From Alcanivorax sp. (GTDB lineage Bacteria > Pseudomonadota > Gammaproteobacteria > Pseudomonadales > Alcanivoracaceae), in NCBI GenBank assembly GCA_007135015.1, contig SLJS01000329.1, forward strand, positions 1-5,541: a DNA stretch of 5,541 nucleotides, given 5' to 3'. The position numbers and the translations under genes were made by a program. The notes under the pieces are model-generated. The model saw only the letters and a program-made list of their open reading frames with translations. It did not search any database and was not told the origin of the DNA. Shown one piece after another: positions 5,410-5,541 of this stretch (positions are counted from its first letter, which is position 1; each line of letters begins with the position of its first letter).

Positions 5410-5541
5410 GAGGGTGTCGCAAAAGGGTCTCATGGCATCTGCAGGAGCGCTGCTTGCAGCGCGAAAACCCCGGATTCCCGCACGGTGCCAGATTCTTCGC
5501 GCTGCGAGCAGCGCTCCTACAAGGGTTTCTACGACACCCTC
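5410..5541. repeat. Non-coding element with 10-bp terminal inverted repeats, at the window edge
   Basis: GAGGGTGTCG (5410-5419) is mirrored perfectly by CGACACCCTC (5532-5541), enclosing the inverted REP pair. The right repeat ends exactly at the window edge, so the full length of the arm cannot be seen. The left flank between terminal repeat and REP is about ten bases longer than the right. No coding sequence is evident inside. It could be a non-autonomous mobile element, or an intergenic repeat acting on transcript ends. Confidence 0.6.
5441..5520. repeat. REPIN-like pair: two inverted REP hairpins
   Basis: The left copy (5441-5465) and the reverse complement of the right copy (5496-5520) match at 23 of 25 positions. 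Each copy is itself a hairpin, GCGCTGC and GCAGCGC around TT (left) or TC (right). The right copy carries the head GTAG before the hairpin (CTAC at 5517-5520); the left has GCAG. A GTAG head, a palindrome and two copies in inverted orientation about 80 bp long are the known hallmarks of REP/REPIN elements moved by RAYT transposases of the Y1/TnpA_REP type. No RAYT gene is in this window. Confidence 0.75.

Noticed and set aside
4303..5433. A 376-codon open frame on the minus strand spanning the adhesin end, the lipoprotein gene and part of the repeat element
   Set aside because: It runs through two well-supported genes and a non-coding repeat, and its product shows no domain. It is a GC-rich shadow frame.

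Overview
The window is GC-rich bacterial DNA with tightly packed genes on both strands. Three traits point to a Gammaproteobacterium, possibly a halophilic or Chromatiales/Ectothiorhodospiraceae-like one: a small YadA-type trimeric autotransporter, a periplasmic-binding-domain/GGDEF sensor, and a GTAG-headed REP-type inverted pair. The acidic composition of the secreted proteins is compatible with a halophile. The taxonomic placement is inference; no rRNA or marker gene is present.

Layout. Positions 1-571 (minus) hold the N-terminal 190 residues of a GNAT-family acetyltransferase that runs off the left edge. It is divergent from a type II toxin-antitoxin pair on the plus strand: a Phd/YefM-type antitoxin (812-1069) and an overlapping VapC-like PIN-domain toxin (1053-1439). 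The pair is preceded by a promoter covered by two palindromes. Positions 1500-3146 (minus), convergent with the toxin, encode a membrane diguanylate cyclase with an NMT1/THI5-like periplasmic binding domain. A 307-base intergenic region separates it from a divergent plus-strand gene (3454-4749) for a compact YadA-like trimeric autotransporter built on 14-residue head repeats. A small Pro-rich lipoprotein gene (4891-5268) follows on the same strand. The right end (5410-5541) is a non-coding inverted-repeat element: two REP-like hairpins facing each other (REPIN layout) inside 10-bp terminal inverted repeats. A related sequence lies at 4809-4824.

How the parts may work together. The toxin-antitoxin pair looks like a self-contained, autoregulated module. 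The diguanylate cyclase, adhesin and lipoprotein form a plausible surface-attachment neighbourhood: a ligand-sensing c-di-GMP producer divergent from an adhesin, with an outer-membrane-type lipoprotein downstream. The functional link is inferred from gene order only. I found no clearly new multi-gene system. The parts most worth checking are the adhesin-lipoprotein pair, the adhesin leader hairpins, the two-palindrome operator, and the inverted-repeat element at the right edge.
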